Assembly (NCBI GenBank): GCA_964595055.1
Contig: CAZQOV010000009.1
Location: 1 to 36,413, forward strand
Source of the DNA: CAYRTD01 sp964595055
GTDB lineage: Bacteria > Bacteroidota > Bacteroidia > Bacteroidales > GCA-2748055
DNA: 36,413 nt
Reading direction: 5' to 3'
The translations under genes were made by a program, and so were the position numbers. The notes beneath the pieces were generated by a model. The model was not told where the DNA came from and ran no database searches. It was given only the letters and a program-made list of their open reading frames with translations. Shown here one piece after another: positions 8,696 through 17,546 of the stretch (within the stretch, counting starts at the first letter, position 1; each line of letters opens with the position of its first letter).

Positions 8696-9263
8696 TTTTA
8701 AGTTCTTTGTATTCCGGACTGTTCCAGATCCTTCGTACCAGTATATTCTTACAGTGGGTTTTCCTGTTCTTTGTATATTGAATGGAAGAAAAACCTAAGC
8801 TTTGCTTAATCATTTCAAGTGAATTTTCATCAAATGACATCTGTAAGATCTGTTGACATTCTTTTCCTAATTGTTTGAAATGTTTCCATACCAACTTTTG
8901 TTTCTCCATAAGAATCAAATCATCGATAATCTGATTGTCAAGATCTGGAGAATTCCCCTCAAAAGTATCTTCTTCGAACACCGACGAAGCCTTACCTCGT
9001 AGTTGCTTCATCCAGAGAATCTTGCATACAGAAAACAAAAAAGTTGTAAACCGTGTGTATAGAAATTTTGGGTTTCTTTTTGCCCTCATATAAATTACTA
9101 CCAACGCATCCTGAAGAACATCCTTTGCATCCTCCGGGCCACCACCCATAGAAAGAATAAAATGCAAAACACCCGGGTAGTTTTTCTTGTAAATATCTTT
9201 TAAGATATGAAGATCCTCACCGAGAATGCCATCTATTATGTATTGGTCATCTGAAATTATCAT
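8655..9263 (-). CDS. ECF-type sigma-70 family RNA polymerase sigma factor
   Basis: Region 2 spans about residues 20-85: a helix ending DAKDVLQDALVVIYMRAK is typical of the -10-recognising and core-binding part. Region 4 spans about 120-165 (KQLGKECQQILQMSFDENS, then EMIKQSLGFSS as the helix-turn-helix). It would direct RNA polymerase to a set of promoters that cannot be read here. I use the ATG at 9263 (202 residues); an in-frame ATG at 9293 would lie upstream of the -7 box of the promoter described at 9272-9302. The next Met is inside region 2. The gene overlaps the following membrane TPR gene by 41 bases, a pairing common for ECF factors and their membrane regulators in Bacteroidota. Confidence 0.88.
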   Translation of the reverse strand: MIISDDQYIIDGILGEDLHILKDIYKKNYPGVLHFILSMGGGPEDAKDVLQDALVVIYMRAKRNPKFLYTRFTTFLFSVCKILWMKQLRGKASSVFEEDTFEGNSPDLDNQIIDDLILMEKQKLVWKHFKQLGKECQQILQMSFDENSLEMIKQSLGFSSIQYTKNRKTHCKNILVRRIWNSPEYKELKNEKLRENTAIPRW

Positions 9264-9271
9264 TTCATTGT

Positions 9272-9302
9272 CAAAAATAGAATTAATTAACAAAAAGTCA
9301 AA
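9272..9302 (-). promoter_or_regulatory. Strong candidate promoter of the sigma factor operon
   Basis: On the minus strand TTTG (9299-9302), a 19-base spacer and TATTTTTG (9272-9279) match the Bacteroidota promoter consensus with no mismatch. RNA would start near 9266, only 2-4 bases before the ATG at 9263, so the message would be almost leaderless. Confidence 0.55.
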
Positions 9303-9336
9303 TGAAAATTAATTCCGCAAGATAAAAACCTCCCGG

Positions 9337-12210
9337 CTAATCTGTATAGGCTTCCAAAGGCAGGCATGAGCAAACGAGGTTTCGGTCCCCATATGCATCA
9401 TCAACCCTGGCAACGAAAGGCCAAAATTTGTTTTCCCGGATCCATGCAGCAGGAAAAGCAGCTTTCTCCCGGCTATAGGCATGACCCCAGTTATCAGATG
9501 TGCATTCGAATGCGGTATGAGGCGCGTTTTTAAGGACATTATCTTCCTTGTCTGCTTCTCCGCGCTCTATTTCTTCAATCTCAGCGTATATACTCCGCAT
9601 AGCCGATATAAAACGGTTTAACTCCGCGAGAGATTCACTTTCTGTGGGTTCAACCATTAAGGTCACGGGAACCGGAAATGATAAGGTGGGAGCATGAAAA
9701 CCATAATCTATCAGCCTTTTCGCAATATCGGCTTCAGATATTCCTGCTCTTTGCCTGAATTGTCGGCATTCCAGAATCATTTCATGGCCAACATGTCCGT
9801 TTTTTCCCGTATAAAGGATCTTATAATTATCCGATAAGGCAGAAGCAAGGTAGTTGGCATTTAATATTGCCACCTTTGTAGATTCAGTCAGTCCTTCCCC
9901 TCCCAGCATCCTAATGTATGCATGAGAGATTGTCAAAATACTGGCGCTACCATAAGGAGCCGCCGAAACCGTGCCAAAACTTTTTTTCCCACCTGTGGAA
10001 ATAATCGGGTGGCCCGGCAAAAAATCAACAAGATGAGGGGCGACACCAATTGGTCCCACACCAGGACCTCCTCCTCCATGCGGTATAGCAAAAGTTTTAT
10101 GCAGATTTAAATGACATACATCAGCTCCAATAATCGCAGGATTTGTTAATCCAACCTGTGCATTCATATTTGCCCCATCCATATATACCTGTCCCCCATG
10201 CTCATGAATTAACTCGATCATTTCGGCAATATCTTCTTCAAAAACACCGTGAGTTGAAGGATAAGTGATCATAAATCCTGCAAGCCTGTCTTTGTGTTCA
10301 CCTGCCAGTTTTCGCAAACACTCCAGGTTCACATTGCCCCTCTGGTCACAATCAACCACAACTACCTTCATGCCAGCCATTACAGCACTGGCAGGATTTG
10401 TACCATGAGCCGAGGCCGGGATTAACACAACATCCCGCTGTCCTTCTCCCCTGCTTTTATGATACTCCCGAATAACCATCAGTCCGGTATATTCCCCGGC
10501 TGCTCCGGAATTTGGCTGGAAGGATATGGCTGAGAATCCCGTAATTGTTTTTAAATCTTCGCCAAGCTCTTTAAAAAGCATTTGATATCCCTCCACCTGG
10601 TCTAAAGGAACAAAAGGATGTATATCTGCAAATTCCGGCCAAATAAAAGCCATTAATCCGGTGGCCGGATTTAGCTTCATCGTACAGGATCCGAGGCTTA
10701 TCATGGAATGGGTTAATGAAAAGTCCCTGCGTTCCAGCTTTTTAATGTACCGCATCAATTCGGTCTCTGAACGGTACTTATGAAAAACTTCAGCCTCCAT
10801 AAAAACAGATCGCCGTCTGAGCGACTCAGGAAAAGCATACTTTTCCAAATGCAATTTCTTATAAGGCTCAAAATCAGCGTCGTTAGCTTTTGAGAAAATT
10901 TCAATGATCGCATTGATTTCCTTTAATGAAATGGTTTCATCCGCACTGAGACCTACTGTATGATCAGGAAAATACGCAAAATTAAGACCATCCGCTTCTG
11001 CTGCTCCCTTAATTTTTTCCATACTTTCGGAATCAGGCAGCTGAATTCTGAGTGTATCAAAAAAATGGGTGTTGACAACCCTGAATCCGGCATCTTCTAT
11101 GCCCTTTTTAATAAGCACCGCTGCTGAATGTGCATGCGCTGCAATTTTCTGAAGCCCCTCCGGTCCGTGATAAATAGCAAACATTCCCGCCATGGTAGCA
11201 AGTAATGCCTGGGCTGTGCAAATATTGGAGGTAGCCTTCTCTCTTTTAATATGTTGTTCCCTGGTTTGCAGAGCCATTCTAAGCGCAGGATCATTATGCC
11301 GATCTACGGATATGCCAATAATTCTTCCCGGAACATTTCGTTTAAACTTTTCACGGGTAGCAAAATAAGCCGCATGGGGACCTCCATAACCGAGGGGAAT
11401 ACCAAATCGTTGACTTGACCCAAAGACTATATCTGCATCCCATTCTCCCGGCGGGGTGAGAAGGGCAAGACTTAGCAAGTCGGCAGCAACTCCCACCAGC
11501 ATCCCATTCTCATGTGCATCCTTTACGAAATCTTTATAATCATGAATTTCACCCTCTGAGTCGGGATACTGAAGGATAGCTCCAAAGTAAGTACCATCGG
11601 AGGAAAAATCTTCAAACTTGCCAACCACAAGATCAATCCCCAAAGGTATAGCCCTGCTCCTGAGAACAGAGATTGTTTGTGGAAAAATATCCTGATCAAG
11701 AAAAAAACGGTTTACCCCCTCCTTCACTGCCTTTCTGCTTCTGCTGTTGGCCATCATCATCATTGCTTCAGCTGCTGCAGTCGCCTCATCAAGAAGAGAA
11801 GCATTGGCAATTTCCATCCCGGTGAGATCCATTACCATAGTCTGGAAATTTAGCAAAGCTTCCAGCCTTCCCTGGGAAATTTCGGCCTGATAAGGTGTAT
11901 ATGAAGTATACCATGAGGGATTTTCAAGTATATTTCTCCGGATAACAGAAAGCGAAATGGTGTTGTAATAACCCATTCCGATAAAGGAGCGAAATGGTCT
12001 ATTCTTCGAACCTATTTTTTTTATTCTGTTCAGGTATTCATATTCACTCATTCCTTCCTTTATACCTAAAGGAGATTTTACCCTGATAGAGGATGGAAGA
12101 GCCTGATCCATTAATTCATCAAGATTCTTAACTCCAACCGTTTCTAACATTTCTTGTATTTCTTTCTTCCGCGGGCCAATATGACGGTCAGTGAAAATAT
12201 CAGTAGGCAT
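9337..12210 (-). CDS. gcvP: Glycine dehydrogenase (decarboxylating), P protein
   Basis: PLP-dependent P protein of the glycine cleavage system: it decarboxylates glycine and passes the aminomethyl group to the lipoyl H protein. The 957-residue length is that of the fused single-chain form. The N-half starts FTDRHIGPRKKEIQEML and includes MGYYNTISLSVIRRNILENP and SNICTAQALLA. The C-half includes SCTMKLNPATGLMAF, QPNSGAAGEYTGL and the PLP-binding HLNLHKTFAIPHGGGGPG, with Lys705 as the Schiff-base residue. No gcvT or gcvH is adjacent, which is normal in this phylum. The gene stands apart from the downstream sigma operon, which has its own promoter. A sequence 50 bases upstream (TATTTTTA on the minus strand) is one base off a -7 box, which I treat as weak. 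No glycine riboswitch is evident. Confidence 0.95.
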   Translation of the reverse strand: MPTDIFTDRHIGPRKKEIQEMLETVGVKNLDELMDQALPSSIRVKSPLGIKEGMSEYEYLNRIKKIGSKNRPFRSFIGMGYYNTISLSVIRRNILENPSWYTSYTPYQAEISQGRLEALLNFQTMVMDLTGMEIANASLLDEATAAAEAMMMMANSRSRKAVKEGVNRFFLDQDIFPQTISVLRSRAIPLGIDLVVGKFEDFSSDGTYFGAILQYPDSEGEIHDYKDFVKDAHENGMLVGVAADLLSLALLTPPGEWDADIVFGSSQRFGIPLGYGGPHAAYFATREKFKRNVPGRIIGISVDRHNDPALRMALQTREQHIKREKATSNICTAQALLATMAGMFAIYHGPEGLQKIAAHAHSAAVLIKKGIEDAGFRVVNTHFFDTLRIQLPDSESMEKIKGAAEADGLNFAYFPDHTVGLSADETISLKEINAIIEIFSKANDADFEPYKKLHLEKYAFPESLRRRSVFMEAEVFHKYRSETELMRYIKKLERRDFSLTHSMISLGSCTMKLNPATGLMAFIWPEFADIHPFVPLDQVEGYQMLFKELGEDLKTITGFSAISFQPNSGAAGEYTGLMVIREYHKSRGEGQRDVVLIPASAHGTNPASAVMAGMKVVVVDCDQRGNVNLECLRKLAGEHKDRLAGFMITYPSTHGVFEEDIAEMIELIHEHGGQVYMDGANMNAQVGLTNPAIIGADVCHLNLHKTFAIPHGGGGPGVGPIGVAPHLVDFLPGHPIISTGGKKSFGTVSAAPYGSASILTISHAYIRMLGGEGLTESTKVAILNANYLASALSDNYKILYTGKNGHVGHEMILECRQFRQRAGISEADIAKRLIDYGFHAPTLSFPVPVTLMVEPTESESLAELNRFISAMRSIYAEIEEIERGEADKEDNVLKNAPHTAFECTSDNWGHAYSREKAAFPAAWIRENKFWPFVARVDDAYGDRNLVCSCLPLEAYTD

Positions 12211-12305
12211 TTATTAATCGATTTAATTACACATGTTAAAAAAAACAGGTTAAAAATAGTAAGATCAATGCATCAAAAGATATCAGATCAATATGTTTAA
12301 TAACC

Positions 12306-12944
12306 TCATTGGAGAAATGGGTTTAATAACCTTTCATTTCCTATGGTAGTTGACGGGCCATGTCCCGGAAAAACCTCAACATCATCATCAAGAACAAGCA
12401 TTTTTTTCTTTATTCCCTCTACAAGAGCATTATAATCCCCCCCTGGCAAGTCCGTTCTTCCAATGCTTCCGGAAAAAAGAACATCGCCGCTGAATAAAAA
12501 CTTTTCACTCCTGAGGTAAAAAACAACCGAGCCGGGTGAATGACCCGGAATATGCAGAACTTCTATTTCTGCACCGTTCAAAAACAGGCGATCCTTTTCC
12601 GTAAGATATTTATCTGGGAATGATGGCTTATTAACCCTGAGTCCGAAATACTCACCCTGAGCTTCGGAACTGTCAATTAAAAACTGGTCCTTTTCGGAAC
12701 AATAGAATTCCGTATTAAAATATTTTCGGAGATCCTCGACCCCTAACAAATGATCAACATGACAATGGGTATTTATTATTCCTTTTATTTTAATATTTTC
12801 CTGCTCGATAAAGTCAATCACCTGTTTCAATTCCTCTGCTTCCTGACAAGCTGCATCAATAATAAAACCCTCTGCTTTCTTCTGATAGAGGATATAGGTA
12901 TTTACCTGAAAGGGGTTGAATACAAAGGTTTTTATTTCTGTCAT
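12306..12944 (-). CDS. MBL-fold metallo-hydrolase (glyoxalase II-like)
   Basis: Of 212 residues, it has the zinc-binding motif THCHVDH (His60, His62, Asp64, His65), then HIPGHSPGSVVFYL, FSGDVLFSGSIGRTDLPGGD and PGHGPSTTIG with the last metal-binding His. This order matches the small YcbL/glyoxalase II group, which hydrolyses thioesters such as S-lactoylglutathione. Bacteroidota usually lack glutathione, so the natural substrate is unclear. It starts 2 bases after the pcm stop and is its operon partner. It is cytoplasmic with no signal peptide. The broad family is certain; the exact reaction is inferred. Confidence 0.88.
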   Translation of the reverse strand: MTEIKTFVFNPFQVNTYILYQKKAEGFIIDAACQEAEELKQVIDFIEQENIKIKGIINTHCHVDHLLGVEDLRKYFNTEFYCSEKDQFLIDSSEAQGEYFGLRVNKPSFPDKYLTEKDRLFLNGAEIEVLHIPGHSPGSVVFYLRSEKFLFSGDVLFSGSIGRTDLPGGDYNALVEGIKKKMLVLDDDVEVFPGHGPSTTIGNERLLNPFLQ

Positions 12945-12946
12945 AA

Positions 12947-13591
12947 TTACCTGTCTTTACCTTTTAACATTGGAACAAAAATGAATGAACCATGTTCAGA
13001 CTGTTCATAATCATGTTCACCCTTTTTATAAATCTTTAGCATTTTTTGCCCGCCACTTCCCCCGACGGGAACAACCATTATTCCGCCGATCTTCAATTGA
13101 CTCAGCAAATCTTCCGGTATTTCGGGAGCTCCGGCTGTAATTAAAATCCGGTCATAAGGTGCATATGAGGATACCCCTTTGTAACCATCACCATAAAAGA
13201 ATTCAATGGAATACCCCAGTTCTGTCAATAAAGTTCTGGAACTTAAAAATAATTCCCTGTGTCTCTCAATGGTAAATACCTTTGCTCCAATCTCAGCCAG
13301 AACAGCGGCCTGGTATCCCGACCCAGTTCCAATTTCAAGAACTTTTGTCAAAGGCCGGACATCAAGAAGCTGAGTTTGAAAAGCAACCGTATATGGCTGA
13401 GAAATCGTTTGCTGATTCCCAATAGGAAAAGCCTGGTCACTGTATGAAAATTTTATAAATGAACTGTCCATAAACCGGTGGCGGGGCACCTCATTGATGG
13501 CATCCAGGACTTTCTGATCGGAAATCCCTTTTCGCTCAAGCTGATCCCTTAACTTTTTTCTCAGTCCCTTATATCGATAATCTTCCTTCAT
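12947..13591 (-). CDS. pcm: Protein-L-isoaspartate O-methyltransferase
   Basis: Repairs aged proteins by methylating isoaspartyl residues with S-adenosylmethionine. Its 214 residues are family length. Features: PRHRFMDSSF near residue 36, the family motif QTISQPYTVAFQTQLL, SAM-binding VLEIGTGSGYQAAVLAEIG, ITAGAPEIPEDLLSQLKIGG and a C-terminal segment FIFVPMLKG typical of PCMT. First gene of a two-gene operon with the metallo-hydrolase, only 2 bases downstream. The ATG at 13591 is the first in frame with the conserved RKKLRDQLERKGI leader and lies about 10 bases after the predicted transcription start. Confidence 0.93.
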   Translation of the reverse strand: MKEDYRYKGLRKKLRDQLERKGISDQKVLDAINEVPRHRFMDSSFIKFSYSDQAFPIGNQQTISQPYTVAFQTQLLDVRPLTKVLEIGTGSGYQAAVLAEIGAKVFTIERHRELFLSSRTLLTELGYSIEFFYGDGYKGVSSYAPYDRILITAGAPEIPEDLLSQLKIGGIMVVPVGGSGGQKMLKIYKKGEHDYEQSEHGSFIFVPMLKGKDR

Positions 13592-13606
13592 TTTTTTTTA
13601 TCCCTG

Positions 13607-13614
13607 CAAATTTA
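13607..13614 (-). promoter_or_regulatory. Candidate -7 box of the pcm operon (TAAATTTG)
   Basis: The minus strand reads TAAATTTG, an exact TAnnTTTG match, about 16 bases before the pcm ATG. No clear TTTG occurs at the right -33 distance. Confidence 0.35.
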
Positions 13615-13705
13615 GCTTTATCAACACAAAAAGTTGAAAAGTTGAAATATTATTTTCCATGCTATTTTAACAATGTTTATGTTTGCAAGTAAAGAACCCC
13701 ATTGT

Positions 13706-14644
13706 ATGAAGAGAATCGCCTTATTCGGGCAAATTGCTCATGCTATTAAATATTTGAATATTATCGATGCTTCAGATCAGTTCTTGCTGTCGGGGATAAA
13801 GCCAGTCGATGATAACTTTAAATATCCTGAAAAGAATCATGATCCCCGCCTTTTTATTTTCGAAGATGAAGAAGACCTTTTGGCATGTTCGGATGCAATT
13901 GTTTTTCTTAGTTTTCATAATTCACAGTATTTCTCTCTGATAAAAGCCCTGAAAGCATCGAAACATGTATTCATCAATCCTTCAAGCTATTTACCTGGAG
14001 AAATTCTCCTTGAAATACAAAAACTGGGAGAAGAAGCAGGCATACTTTATTACCTGCGACACAAATCTCTGAATCTGGATTTGATGAGACAACTTCAAAA
14101 CTTTAATCTTGAAAATGCAGAATTTATTGATATTTACCGGTATGTCCCGGCAGGGAATGAAAAAAATGAAGCCATTATCCACAGGATCATTAGCCGGGAA
14201 CTTATGTTTATTCATTCCCTTGTCCAACATGAAATAAAAAAAACCCGAATCAAAACAGTCCCGTATTGCTCAACAGCTCCCTACATAATCAACATAGGTC
14301 TTGAATTCTCAAATTCCCTAACCGTGAACCTGACCATAAATTTATTTACCCAGAATAATGCCCGGTTTGCTGAATTATACTGCGGAAATAAAATGTTGAG
14401 AATTAATTCAGATGAAAATAAAATTGAATTCGCTAAGCGTGACCCGGCAACATTCGAAATTAAACGAAATAATTTTAAACTAACAGATGAAGGAAGACTA
14501 AGTGATGAAATAAAATTGTTTATCGATTTATTGTCAGAAGAAAAATATCCGGTAGAATTTAAATTTTCAGGAATGGCTGTTCATCATACAATCTTCCATA
14601 TTATAAATGAGATTTTTGAACATTACAAAAAAGAAGTTCGATGA
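13706..14644 (+). CDS. Degenerate Gfo/Idh/MocA-like protein
   Basis: A 312-residue protein with the outline of the Gfo/Idh/MocA oxidoreductase fold. A Rossmann-like start (RIALFGQIAHAIKYLNII) is followed at about 62-97 by SDAIVFLSFHN, ALKASKHVFINPSSYLPGE and later GEEAGILYYLRH, which line up with the family's VxIxTP, K-HVL-EKP and G-QVGH stretches. A C-terminal beta region reads LTVNLTINLFTQNNARFAE. However, the nucleotide-binding GxGxxA/G reads GQIAHA and the EKP lysine position reads NPSS, so NAD(P) binding and catalysis look lost. I infer a scaffold, sensor or sugar-binding role linked to the polysaccharide sugar transferase encoded 72 bases downstream. An ATG at 13673 would add 11 residues. 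I prefer 13706 because homologues normally start at MKR-I-A-L. Confidence 0.7.
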   Translation: MKRIALFGQIAHAIKYLNIIDASDQFLLSGIKPVDDNFKYPEKNHDPRLFIFEDEEDLLACSDAIVFLSFHNSQYFSLIKALKASKHVFINPSSYLPGEILLEIQKLGEEAGILYYLRHKSLNLDLMRQLQNFNLENAEFIDIYRYVPAGNEKNEAIIHRIISRELMFIHSLVQHEIKKTRIKTVPYCSTAPYIINIGLEFSNSLTVNLTINLFTQNNARFAELYCGNKMLRINSDENKIEFAKRDPATFEIKRNNFKLTDEGRLSDEIKLFIDLLSEEKYPVEFKFSGMAVHHTIFHIINEIFEHYKKEVR

Positions 14645-14716
14645 TAATCATCCCTTTTTAAACAATATCTTCAGAAATAATCCGTTATTATAAATTACAC
14701 CATTCCATTACTCAAA

Positions 14717-16132
14717 ATGAATTCAAAAAAACAGGTTGCGAAATATCTGTTTACCGACTATATAGCTGCAGCTTTAAGCTGGACCCTATTCTATATTTTC
14801 CGTAAAGAATATATAGAACCTATGGTATTTGGTTATGATATCCCATTGGAGTTCAGCGACCGTTATTATCTCGGTTTAATGATCATACCTTTTTTCTGGT
14901 TATTTCTCTATTATCTCACCGGATATTATAAGGATGTTTACCGGAAATCCCGACTTTATGACATTGGCCAAACTTTTTTTCATTCACTTTTAGGCGTAAC
15001 TATCCTGTTTTTTCTCTTAATTCTGGATGATGTTATTCAATCCTATAAAAGTTACTATTTGCTCTATAGTGTATTATTTGGATTACACTTTTTTATTACA
15101 CTGATTCCCCGGCTTATTCTAACTTCACGTACCATCAATAAAATCCGCAACAAGAAAATAGGTTTTAATACCCTGTTAATTGGCAGCAATGAACAAGCCG
15201 TTGAAACCTATAAAGATATTGAAGAACAGCAACAGAGTTACGGGAACAGAGTTATTGGCTTCGTGAATATCTATCATAAAGCACATTATCAATTACAGGA
15301 TCACATTCCCCACCTTGGCAGTATGAGAAGCCTGGAAAAAATCATTATGAAGTATGATATTCAGGAAGTAATTATCGCTTTAGAGGCTTTTGAACATCAG
15401 GAAATCAGTAAAATTATCAATAAACTGGGCTCCTGCAATGTAATTATAAAAGCAATTCCGAGTATGTATGATATTCTTACGGGAAAAGTAAAAATGACAC
15501 AGCTTTTTGGAACCCCTCTAATTCAAATCTCACATGACCTCATGCCTGTCTGGCAAAACAACATAAAGCAGGTGCTCGATTATCTTATTTCGTTTCTGGC
15601 ACTGATCCTTTTGTCTCCTCTTTTCCTGTTTCTTGCTATTGGAGTTAAGTTATCCTCTCCAGGGCCCGTATTCTATTCTCACGAGCGTATCGGAAAGTAT
15701 GGCAAATCCTTTAAAATTTTGAAATTCCGCTCAATGTACCGGGAAGCAGAAAAAAACGGTCCCGAATTATCCAGAAAAAATGATGCCCGGCTTACAAACT
15801 TTGGAAGATTTATGAGAAAATACCGTCTGGATGAAATCCCAAATTTCATTAATGTTCTTAAAGGCGATATGTCCTTAGTGGGTCCCAGACCTGAGCGACA
15901 ATTTTTCATCAACCAGATTATCCAAAAGGCCCCTCATTATGTACATCTGCAAAAAGTAAAACCCGGTATTACCTCCTGGGGTCAAGTTAAATATGGTTAT
16001 GCTGAAAATGTTGAACAAATGATAAAAAGATTAAGATATGATATTCTATATATCGAAAACATGTCGCTGTTTGTAGACCTGAAAATAATTTTTTATACCA
16101 TTTTAACCATTATCCGTGGGCGGGGGGTATAG
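14717..16132 (+). CDS. Undecaprenyl-phosphate sugar phosphotransferase (polyprenyl glycosylphosphotransferase)
   Basis: Initiates exopolysaccharide or O-antigen assembly by moving a sugar-1-phosphate onto undecaprenyl phosphate at the inner membrane. Its 471 residues follow the WbaP/WcaJ layout: four membrane helices at about 12-29, 52-70, 88-106 and 114-136; a CoA-binding-like Rossmann domain (LLIGSNEQAVETYKDIEE); a fifth hydrophobic segment near 276-300; then the catalytic domain with KFRSM (336-340), DEIPN (373-377) and LVGPRPE (388-394). It ends with a long helix (VDLKIIFYTILTIIRG). The sugar, such as glucose-1-P or galactose-1-P, cannot be told. The preceding Gfo/Idh/MocA-like gene is probably in the same unit. 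The last 23 bases overlap the convergent phosphodiesterase gene. Confidence 0.92.
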   Translation: MNSKKQVAKYLFTDYIAAALSWTLFYIFRKEYIEPMVFGYDIPLEFSDRYYLGLMIIPFFWLFLYYLTGYYKDVYRKSRLYDIGQTFFHSLLGVTILFFLLILDDVIQSYKSYYLLYSVLFGLHFFITLIPRLILTSRTINKIRNKKIGFNTLLIGSNEQAVETYKDIEEQQQSYGNRVIGFVNIYHKAHYQLQDHIPHLGSMRSLEKIIMKYDIQEVIIALEAFEHQEISKIINKLGSCNVIIKAIPSMYDILTGKVKMTQLFGTPLIQISHDLMPVWQNNIKQVLDYLISFLALILLSPLFLFLAIGVKLSSPGPVFYSHERIGKYGKSFKILKFRSMYREAEKNGPELSRKNDARLTNFGRFMRKYRLDEIPNFINVLKGDMSLVGPRPERQFFINQIIQKAPHYVHLQKVKPGITSWGQVKYGYAENVEQMIKRLRYDILYIENMSLFVDLKIIFYTILTIIRGRGV

Positions 16133-16703
16133 TTTCTTCTTTTGAATCCGGGAAAAAGTGTTCACTGAGCGTTACATACTCCGCTCCTGATTTACTTAAT
16201 TGACTCTCCATTAATACAACACTTTCCACATTCTGCCTCATGAATATCCTGTCCTTGTATGCTTCCATGAGCTCGCGTAAATTCTTTTTATCCTGAATTT
16301 TTTTCATCCTACCCAGTGTAAGATGCGGAGAAAAATTTTCCTTATTAAACTCAAAACCGATTTGATTTAATCCCCTGTCGACCTCCCTTTTTAACCTTTT
16401 TAATTCTTCACTTTCTTCCAATCCTACCCATAAAACCTTAGGATAAGATAAACTTCTGAAAACCCCCAGGTCCTTATACACCAACGAAAAATCTTTCATC
16501 TCCAGCGTCAGCTCCGATAGCATTTCAGAAATTGCCGGTATACCCGAATTTTCATGTTCTCCGATATAACGAAGCGTAATGTGTAAGTTATCTGTTTTTA
16601 CCCACCTAATTTTCTCATCTTTCAAGAACACTTTAATTTCCTTGTAGATATCAATAAAACGAGGAGCAGGAAAAAACCGTAGGGCAACAAAAATTCTTTT
16701 CAT
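16110..16703 (-). CDS. thpR: RNA 2',3'-cyclic phosphodiesterase (LigT/ThpR family)
   Basis: A 2H phosphoesterase that opens RNA 2',3'-cyclic phosphates. At 197 residues it is usual length. The two H-x-T motifs are HITLRYIG (His41, Thr43) and HLTLGRM (His127, Thr129), with the ends RIFVALRFFPAP at the N-terminus and LMESQLSKSGAEY near the C-terminus, typical of the family. The gene is convergent with the sugar transferase gene, overlapping it by 23 bases (16110-16132). It is divergent from the ElbB-like gene, separated by a 149-base AT-rich gap that must hold both promoters. No partner gene suggests a specific RNA substrate. Confidence 0.92.
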   Translation of the reverse strand: MKRIFVALRFFPAPRFIDIYKEIKVFLKDEKIRWVKTDNLHITLRYIGEHENSGIPAISEMLSELTLEMKDFSLVYKDLGVFRSLSYPKVLWVGLEESEELKRLKREVDRGLNQIGFEFNKENFSPHLTLGRMKKIQDKKNLRELMEAYKDRIFMRQNVESVVLMESQLSKSGAEYVTLSEHFFPDSKEETIPPAHG

Positions 16704-16852
16704 CTGTTAAGTTAAAAACCTATCTGGCCTTTAAGTGAGCTTAGGAAAGTCAATTAAATAATAAACCTTAATCAGTTTCCGGGAAGCTTTCATTACCAGG
16801 TTTTAGTTTTTTTTTATATTTTACTGCTGTGGAACCAAAATAGGAAGATATT

Positions 16853-17509
16853 ATGGCTAAATCAAAAAAAATTGCAATTGTTTTATCAGGCTGCGGTGTA
16901 TATGACGGAGCAGAAATACATGAAGCTACACTAAGCATGTATGCCATAGCAAAAAATGGAGCAGAATATAAAATCTTCGCTCCCGATATTGAACAACATC
17001 ATGTGATCAATCACATTACCGGTGAAGAAATGAATGAAAAACGAAATGTACTGATCGAGTCAGCTCGAATTGCCCGGGGAAACATCCAGTCGCTCGATAA
17101 ATTTAAGGCTAAAGATTTTGATGCCCTTTTATTTCCAGGAGGATTCGGCGCTGCGAAAAATCTTTCATCATGGGCCTTAGACGGACCCGATGCCTCCATC
17201 CATTCGGAAGTGGAAAGAAGCATAAAAGAAATGCATGAAGCTGAAAAACCTATAGGAGCATTGTGTATTTCACCGGTATTACTCGGAAAAATTTTCCCTG
17301 ATCTTGAATTAACCATCGGACAGGACCAGGGAACCATCGAAGCACTGGAAACACTTGGGGTAAAACATAAGAAAACCACCCACGGAGAAGTTGTGGTGGA
17401 TGAAAAATATAAAGTAGCAACCACGCCCTGCTACATGCTTGATGCAACCATCGACCAGATTGGCCTGGGAGCCGAGAATTTAGTTAAGAAGCTTCTGGAA
17501 ATGATTTGA
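16853..17509 (+). CDS. elbB: ElbB-like isoprenoid biosynthesis glyoxalase (DJ-1/PfpI superfamily)
   Basis: 218 residues, cytoplasmic, DJ-1/class I glutamine amidotransferase-like fold. Motifs: VLSGCGVYDGAEIHEATLSM, NVLIESARIARGNIQSL, ALLFPGGFGAAKNLSSWA and PIGALCISPVLLGKIF, with the nucleophile-elbow Cys at 138. These match ElbB/YhbL, whose E. coli member was named from an isoprenoid screen and shows weak glyoxalase-type activity. Its exact function is unsettled. The ATG is preceded by AGGAAG at about 6 bases, a better ribosome-binding site than most genes here. It is single-gene. An inverted repeat follows at 17547. Confidence 0.93.
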   Translation: MAKSKKIAIVLSGCGVYDGAEIHEATLSMYAIAKNGAEYKIFAPDIEQHHVINHITGEEMNEKRNVLIESARIARGNIQSLDKFKAKDFDALLFPGGFGAAKNLSSWALDGPDASIHSEVERSIKEMHEAEKPIGALCISPVLLGKIFPDLELTIGQDQGTIEALETLGVKHKKTTHGEVVVDEKYKVATTPCYMLDATIDQIGLGAENLVKKLLEMI

Positions 17510-17546
17510 GGAGAAGGGGTTGGTAGTTTTTTGACAACACATCTTT

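Noticed and set aside
9264..9293. ATG at 9293 as sigma factor start
   Set aside because: It lies upstream of the -7 box of the best promoter in the window and adds no conserved residues.
9337..12305. Glycine riboswitch upstream of gcvP
   Set aside because: The 95-base gap upstream is AT-rich and shows no paired aptamer-like stems.
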